A program made the translations under genes and the position numbers. A DNA stretch of 64,000 nucleotides, taken from Periplaneta americana (lineage: Eukaryota; Arthropoda; Insecta; Blattodea; Blattidae). The notes below the pieces were generated by a model. It had not been told where the DNA came from, did no database searches, and saw nothing but the letters and a program-made list of their open reading frames with translations. Positions 57,936 through 64,000 of this stretch are shown here, in pieces. The stretch lies in contig NW_027185502.1 in assembly GCF_040183065.1 (NCBI RefSeq), forward strand, positions 943,501 to 1,007,500, in the 5' to 3' direction. The stretch's first letter is position 1. Every line of letters begins with the position of its first letter.

Positions 57936-58690
57936 GTTCCCTGTCTGAAAACACACCTGTTGGTAAACTTGCTGGTTTTTTAAACACGAAACATTATATT
58001 TCAAGTAGTTTGAAAACTAATTAAGACTGTCAAGAAAGAATGTGATTTGTAAATGGGGTCGATCACAGACTGTTGCAATGAGACATGATAACATAACAAA
58101 GAGGTTGTGTAAGGTGCATCATCACTCAAAACACTAACCCAAACAGAGTAATGGAAATGGTGGCCAATCAATCAGTTTCTGTTACTGTATTATAATGCTG
58201 TATCAGTGATGTGCTGTGTTGTTGCTGGGAATTCAGGCCTAAAATGTCATAAGGTCAACAGGGGATACCCGTTCATAATTTAATACATTCTTGTAAAAAT
58301 TCTACATGCATTCTATGCTTTATGTTAAGTTATTAGCTTAAAATAATTTCTATTATGTCATGTGTCAGTCAGTGTAAATACATGCCTCATTTTCCAGCAC
58401 AAACATAGAACCAATCAGAAGTTGGGGAGCTGGAAGATTTTGTGGTATGTTTGTTGATATGCAGAGTCTTTTTGTACAGAATGAGGATTATGTTAAATTT
58501 CTTTAATACAGTTATTCTGCATAAAGAACTCGACACAAACTTCTAAATTGTCAAACATTTTGAAACTGACTAAGCAGCCATCCCTTTTGACCTTGCAAAC
58601 TGATGAAAGCAAGAAAATCTAAAATTACTGAAATTACGGTAATTTCAAATGTATCACAACTGTCCGTAGTATCCTATAATATTATATCAT

Positions 58691-58942
58691 CGCCTGAATG
58701 CAAGAACTAGGTAACTTGATTTTTCATATTTTGTGACATTGCCTATTTACTTATTTATTGCACTAAGGAATATGTCTCGTTTTCTTTTACCTATTTGTTA
58801 CATTGGAAAATAGATGTCGCTGGTATCGTTCAATCAGTTACCTAGGTCCTGGATTACATTTTGTGCGATTTTTGCTATGCTATAAAAGAGGTAACTAAAA
58901 ACCGCAAATTTCGAGTTACCTAGTTCTTGCATTCAAGCGGCG
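58691..58942. mobile_element. MITE with GAATGCAAGAACTAGGTAAC ends
   Basis: CGCCTGAATGCAAGAACTAG GTAACTT at the left is inverted at the right with a three-base insertion near the tip. 252 bp; no frame. Confidence 0.8.
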
Positions 58943-59095
58943 ATATGAAAGTACAGCCACAAAAATAATGATTCGAACATTTTAAAAACATAAAAATTCA
59001 GCACCATCATAGGATATATTACTCTGTTTAAGATTTGGGAGGGAAAAAAACAAAGTGATAACAGAAGAAAATTAAATCTTATAATTTATGTATAC
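58943..59095. other. Short intronic stretch
   Basis: Nothing recognised before the 69-bp POLR1A exon. Confidence 0.4.
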
Positions 59096-59164
59096 CTTGA
59101 TTCATCTGGTAGAATTACAGTTGTAACGAACTTCCCCCTATTTATTCCACTAGATGCTTGGTTC
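59096..59164 (-). CDS. POLR1A: POLR1A exon, 69 bp
   Basis: This small exon lies between a tttcag acceptor and a gtatac donor. Its first base completes the arginine codon split by the previous exon, then it reads NQASSGINRGKFVTTVILPDES. It falls where the family has a weakly conserved stretch before the SAREHL-type helix, so identity rests mainly on phase, splice sites and the next exon continuing in frame. Confidence 0.75.
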
Positions 59165-59710
59165 CTGAAACAAAAACACCATCATATAATCTAAGAGGAA
59201 TCAAAATTTATTTTTCTGGATGAAAAGTAAAAACGTTATTGATATCACACGATCAAAACATATAAGGATGTTTACATTAGATTGAAAGGATTATAACAAC
59301 CCAAAAATATCACTAATCATTCTCATCAATATCTTAATCCCTGAACCAGGGAACTTACAGAGAAAGTAAATACGAGAAACCACTGACACAAGAAGTCAGG
59401 CTGTGTACCCAAGGAAAAGTTCAACTGTATCATTAGTCACACGAGAAACACAATTACCTGCTTGAATGTACAAAAAGATGCTCTTACCTACCTATAACTA
59501 CTCAATTAGTATAACAATACAATCAAAATTTTCAGTACCAGCTAGCCTTTAAAATGAACTTGTAACAGAAGCTGCATGGAATATAGAAACTAACCAGCAA
59601 CTGTAACAGAAAGACAGTTGACTACACATTCAGATACTCTAAATTTTCTTCATCAATGATTATTAGCTCCGAAAAAAAATCATTTGACAGAAGACACACA
59701 TAAAAACAAG

Positions 59711-60641
59711 CCACTAGATGGCTTTTAGAGAACCCAGAGGTTCCATGGACAAATATATAATAGGATGCGAAACTGTGGTCAGCACCATCTGGCAATGGGG
59801 GGCTGAAATAAGATGATCAGCGACCAACGTCGTAGGTGGTGAACATTAGAACTATGTGTTGGGTACATTACCCAGAGTTCTCTATTTATCCATTCGAGAT
59901 ATTGCTCGAGGAGACAAGATGGCAGACAGAAACTTGCTAATAAGTGAACATAAAGTGATACGTGTGTGTATAAGCAGTGCATGTTAAACAGTGATGTTTA
60001 TGGACATTGTAAAAATAGTGCTGTTGAATGTATTGTAAAGTAATAGTAATATATAAATTGAACTATCTAAGTAGTTCTCGCAGACTTTTCCATTGTGCTG
60101 TACAATAAATACCCAAAGAATACAATCCCAATTATCTAACCTTTTGCTTTATTTTTTTGTTTGTGTCTGGTTATATTTTAATTGGGTAGTGTAAAATAGA
60201 TAGTCTCTTTTATCTTCCTATTGGCTCCGGTAAGAATTTTCAGTAGAAGATGCTGTGAGGAATAAAAATGTAAATGTTTTATTTTAAATTGGGTTAGTTT
60301 CGAATATCGATGAGGGTGGGAGGGAATACTTTCTGCACAGTTTAACATTTTCGTCACCAGGTGCACTGCTAAATGCATGGAGTAATTAGTTACTCTTTTC
60401 GCTACTTGGTGCGCTGCTAGATGTAATAACGCCCCTCCCTCTAACAGGTGGCAGCAAGATCATTTTCTACAACAGCACCTCTAGTATGTGTTACGGGAAA
60501 CGCTGTAAGTTTCGCATCCTATTATATATTCATCCATGGAGGTTCATTGCCACCCTCATATAAGCCTGCCATCAGTCCCTATCCTGAGCAAGATTAATCC
60601 AGTCCCAATCATATCTCACATCCCTCAAATCCATTTTAATA
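59711..60641 (-). mobile_element. LINE 3' fragment (28186 family) split by a TIR element
   Basis: ATGGCTTTTAGAGAACCCAG AGG (59718-59743) and GGTTCATTGCCACCCTCATA (60541 on) are adjacent in the intact copy at 28215-28260. The remainder to 60641 matches 28230-28333 (CTATCCTGAGCAAGATTAAT CC). The element at 59744-60538 separates them. Confidence 0.82.
59744..60538. mobile_element. Non-autonomous TIR element (795 bp), 7-bp TSD
   Basis: Ends CATGGACAAATATATAATAG GATGCGAAACT and an inverse copy with two mismatches. GAGGTTC flanks both sides (59737-59743, 60539-60545), and the intact LINE at 28186 shows the pre-insertion sequence. No transposase frame. Confidence 0.87.
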
Positions 60642-60811
60642 CAGTGCAATCGAAAAGTCCCTCCGCAGCTCTGTTAATTCTAGTAACCCTGTAGACAATT
60701 GGCATTCCCCCACTCATTCCAGTTCGACAGCCTCACCCCCCAGTCCATCGTGTGCTGCATGATAGCACCACGGGCTACACAGCATTGCAGAGAGACTTCT
60801 CGACTGCACTG
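60642..60811. mobile_element. Short MITE, CAGTGCAATCGAAAAGTCCC ends
   Basis: The left end and the reversed right end (CAGTGCAGTCGAGAAGTCTC) match over about 25 bases. 170 bp; a TA at the left only. Confidence 0.72.
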
Positions 60812-61477
60812 TGTTATCCCACTAGATGTAATGAATAACAATGTTACAAAATACACTCGACAAAACGGTAACAGACAACAGAAATATTTATCCCATAACA
60901 CTACTAATTTAACCACAAAGAAAAGCCATACTACAAATATAAACTTGACCACTAGAAAACATATACAGTAAGTCAAATTACATTGGGTCTGAGAAATAAA
61001 AACGGACAAAAAGAAATTCATGTGAACTGTCCGAATACAACACAGGAAAAGACAGGATGCTGTAACTGCTATAGCAGTGCCAGTTAAAAGAAACTTGCAA
61101 TCAACATAAACTTGTCAAACCAACAAATTCAAGCAAATGTGAAAACAGATATAGTAAATATTTATCTACTCTAATGAAAATTTCAATTCTAAATACTCTT
61201 CTCTAGCATTAGAAATTTCAAAACTGCTATCTATTAAATTAAATGCCTTGTCAATGAAGTGTAGAATATTCATTCTTAATGAAAATTTATCCATGATGTG
61301 TAGTTACGTCACAATTAAGGAGAAAGATCATGATGATGATTATGATTAATAATAAGACAAAAGAAAGGAAGGAAAAGATGAGGAGGAGGGAGAGAAATAA
61401 GACGAGTGGAAAAGAAAACGATGAGGGATACTCCAACAAATAAATTGAAATTGCAGTAAAATCTGATTTTAACATTC
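60812..61477. other. Intronic sequence, nothing recognised
   Basis: AT-rich; no element ends or domain seen. Confidence 0.35.
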
Positions 61478-61555
61478 TTTGAAAAATATTGGAGTGCAAG
61501 AGGTCAAATGACTTTATTATCAAACGCCTGGCATTTGAAAACAGCAACAACAACA
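61478..61555 (+). mobile_element. RNase H LINE 3'-terminal fragment (78 bp)
   Basis: TTTGAAAAATATTGGAGTGC, AAGAGGTCAAATGACTTTAT and ACGCCTGGCATTTGAAAACA equal the last codons and tail of the family at 20281 and 53363, ending in CAACAACAACA. Possible short flanking repeat ACATTC. Confidence 0.8.
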
Positions 61556-61882
61556 TTCCAGTTTTCAAAGAATAATCTGGTAAGTTCCAGTCAAATTACC
61601 ATAAAAATAAAGTAATAATGTAATTGATTCTCCTTTTAAGAAAACCCGATTTAAGGGAAATCCTGCTTTTCGGGAATATTTTTCAAGTGGATTTTATGAA
61701 AACGAAGCACAAAATATCGACCTGACTTTCAATAATCAATAGTACCAGCTTAGCTAGTCTCAATTTATGGCAATGCAGTGCCATGTGGCAGCATTATTCT
61801 TTATCATTGCTTACGGTCTTGCTTTGTGTTGCTTTCACAGAGTGGTTGCTTTGCTTGCTTTGTTCTCGCGAGTTGTGTGGAT

Positions 61883-62105
61883 GTTATGTTTTTGTTTAAC
61901 GACGCTCGCAACTGCAGAGGTTATATCAGCGTCGCCGGATGTGCCGGAATTTTGTCCCGCAGGAGTTCTTTTACATGCCAGTAAATCTACTGACATGAGC
62001 CTGCCGCATTTAAGCACACTTAAATGCCATCGACCTGACCCAGGATCGAACCCGCAACCTTGGGCATAGAAGGCCAGCGCTATACCAACTCGCCAACCAG
62101 GTCGA
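61883..62105 (-). mobile_element. tRNA-derived SINE family G with 14-bp TSD
   Basis: Flanked by CGAGTTGTGTGGAT (61869-61882, 62106-62119). Minus strand: GTCGACCTGGTTGGCGAGTT GGTATAGCGC (A box), GGTTGCGGGTTCGATCCTGG (B box), a body with ACATCCGGCGACGCTGATAT, and a 3' end GTCGTTAAACAAAAACATAA. The short frames across it are artefacts. Confidence 0.9.
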
Positions 62106-62119
62106 CGAGTTGTGTGGAT

Positions 62120-62625
62120 CCTGTTTCCAAGTTCTTCTGTTAGTTTATGCATCATTATAATGACAACTAACTGGAAGAAATTAACTATCGGACAGAAAGT
62201 GAAAATAATAAGGGATGTCGAGGACAATCCTCAAATAACACTATAGCATATGGAAAAAGGCATGGTTTCCCGATTACTTCATTATGGGGAACAATGAAGA
62301 AGAAGAAGAAGAAGAAGAAAAAAGACATTTTTCAATGCTTATTTTCAGTATGGTTCAGGTTCAACCAAGTGAAAAAACATTTGTGCCTACCACTTGAAGA
62401 GTTACAAAAATATAATAATGAAGTGTACTGTAAATAAAATTGTAGGCCTAATTAAATGATTATAATGTTTGGCACACAACACACATGTCAGTACTAGTTA
62501 TTTTAGCCTTTCCTTTCCATTTTATGTAAGTCCCTTTTAACAAAAACTCCTACTTAAGGACAAGATTCGTTAAAAAGGGGTTGCTTGCTTTCAAACTGTA
62601 TTAGTAATTATAAATCCATTCTTAC
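62120..62625. other. Intronic sequence with a short (GAA)n
   Basis: A (GAA)n stretch at 62296-62320 and nothing else recognised. Confidence 0.4.
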
Positions 62626-62804
62626 CTTTCTGTTTCTGTCGAAGCTTTCTGGACTTTGATCATCAACTTGTTTCGGTACATTGAGATTTTCTTCATAGGC
62701 GCCTTACAATTTGGGCAAGCCTTCAATTCATTTACAGACTTCTCTACTGCATTAACAAGATCATTTATTATGAACTCCACAAACTTTGTACGTGAACGTG
62801 GTTT
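62626..62804 (-). CDS. POLR1A: POLR1A exon (first in window), clamp zinc-site region
   Basis: The exon begins after a tttag acceptor in phase 0 and ends ...ACAGAAAG before gtaaga, leaving two bases. It encodes about 59 residues starting KPRSRTKFVEF and containing KACPNCKAP. The CPNC pair matches the second half of the zinc-binding clamp-core region of the Pol I largest subunit. The remaining joins are given with the next exon down. Confidence 0.88.
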
Positions 62805-63397
62805 CTAAACATTTTTTTCTGAAAATGAATAAGCTACCTTTATGAGACATACATATACTCATACATAAAGGTAAAAAAACATGCCTGATGTTCATGGATA
62901 TGATTTCACTGCATCAAAATTCAACATTGTTATTTCAAAGAAAGGAAGAAAGGGTTAGAAAAGAAAAAATAAGAGGAAATAAATATAGAAAAAAAGAAAG
63001 AGAGAGAGAGATTAATCACAATTCTTCAGATTATTACAAAACAACTAGTTCATTTTGACAATTTATTCAAGCATTGCTCCTCCTCTGGTGTTATGGTTTC
63101 AAGATTGACCCCAAGTTAATTTTTATCATCCTTATCTCTCAGTCGGCCACTTCACAAGGATATTGAAAGCACAGATAGAATTTGTTTCAGAGGTCAATAT
63201 TTCGATGCTTTAACACTGTTACTGTTATTACTCACAATCATGAATTTTGATACTTTATTTGAACGTATTAGTTAAAGAAGTGTAGAAATATAAATGCATG
63301 CACTGTAACATACATAACGCACACCATTTATTCTCTTGTGCTCAGTTCAAATTCAGAACAGATGTGAAATATTACATCAATATATAAAATACCATTG
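62805..63397. other. Intronic sequence upstream of the first visible exon
   Basis: No POLR1A N-terminal exon or other feature is recognisable here or in 63622-64000. Confidence 0.45.
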
Positions 63398-63621
63398 CTG
63401 CACCTCCAAAATCCACTATATACATTTAAACAGATTTTTCAGGAGAGAGAAAAAATAAACATGATCACTTTTAATCACCTTGATTTTCAAAGCTACTTTC
63501 GGTACGGTACAGTTTCATCATTTTTCATGTAATGATTGAATGTAGCTTTGAAATTCAAGGGAACTGAAATTGACAATGTTTTTCTTTCTCTTGAAAAATA
63601 TAGTGAGTTTTGGAGGCACAG
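63398..63621. mobile_element. Foldback element, imperfect arms of about 100 bp
   Basis: CACCTCCAAAATCCACTATA at the left mirrors TATAGTGAGTTTTGGAGG at the right; TTTTTCAGGAGAGAGAAAAA mirrors TTTTTCTTTCTCTTGAAAAA; and CTTGATTTTCAAAGCTAC mirrors GTAGCTTTGAAATTCAAG. The loop is about 40 bases. A MITE-type foldback is likely. Confidence 0.75.
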
Positions 63622-64000
63622 AGACGATATGCATTCTCTGCTCCAACTCCATATTTCTCTAACTCAACCAACAGTATCTTCTACGACTTTCTCTTCAAAC
63701 AAGAAGTAACATCTCAAGCAAGCACAATTCAAAAACAAATTTTCATATCTTTGCTTTATGCGAACTAAAACTTTAAAATTCACTTAAGAAACACAGAATA
63801 AAAATATTTCGAATCAAAGTTTTAACAATTTCAACTATACAATAATATAGTTGTTTATTTATACAATAAATTAAAAATTGAAATAAGTTACTTTAACATA
63901 ACAAATTTTTCGATAACACACGATTTGATACAATTTATTTAACACCTAGAATCACAACTGTACTTTGCTTACCGTCACTGTGCCTTACACACTACTGTGC

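Noticed and set aside
61767-62227. Overlapping ORFs across 61.8-62.2 kb
   Set aside because: They run through a SINE and its TSDs.

Overview
This is insect nuclear DNA. It is AT-rich and almost entirely non-coding, packed with eukaryotic transposable elements, and has TTAGG-type (CCTAA on this strand) telomere-like repeats and one widely spaced intron-containing host gene. The mix of RNase H-bearing LINEs, tRNA-derived SINEs, Penelope-like, Tc1/mariner, hAT-like, P-like and Helitron-like elements, together with multi-kilobase introns, suggests a large polyneopteran genome such as a cockroach or termite. The species call is an inference.

The backbone is a single host gene on the minus strand: the largest subunit of RNA polymerase I (POLR1A, called RpI1 in flies). 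Thirteen internal exons run from 62804 down to 2224. They encode about 687 residues, from the zinc-binding clamp region through the catalytic [10 protein letters not shown] loop to beyond the GVEDIL segment. Every exon has GT/AG splice sites and the phases agree across all twelve internal junctions. The start codon lies off the right edge and the C-terminal half off the left edge. One exon, 36800-37019, carries three independent disabling changes in the conserved GKRVDYAARSV region although its splice sites are intact.

Everything else sits in the introns. From left to right: LINE reverse transcriptase and a solo LTR (1-2200); mariner and LINE debris (3300-6900); telomere-like repeats, a 150-bp tandem repeat and a SINE (7977-8950); a Tc1 transposase remnant with a SINE inside (9513-11780); a mariner-like MITE split by a hAT-like element, then a Helitron-like element (13587-16078); a pair of matching 0.8-kb TIR elements (18067 and 22791) around two head-to-head LINE copies; MITEs (24399, 26225, 26819); LINE and SINE palindrome (28186-30420); a mariner-type element whose empty site survives in a neighbouring duplicate (32029); LINE and SINE copies with target-site duplications (33093-36693); a P-element-like THAP transposase relic whose start-codon region is triplicated, next to a Penelope-like RT (38010-41340); LINEs, SINEs and a diverged satellite (41980-45700); foldback elements (46666, 48410, 54970, 63398); a LINE copy with a twin-priming 5' inversion (53363-54551); and several MITEs (57585-60811). 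No prokaryotic operon, CRISPR array or functional rRNA/tRNA gene was seen. All functional assignments come from reading motifs by eye and remembered family features, with no database search.
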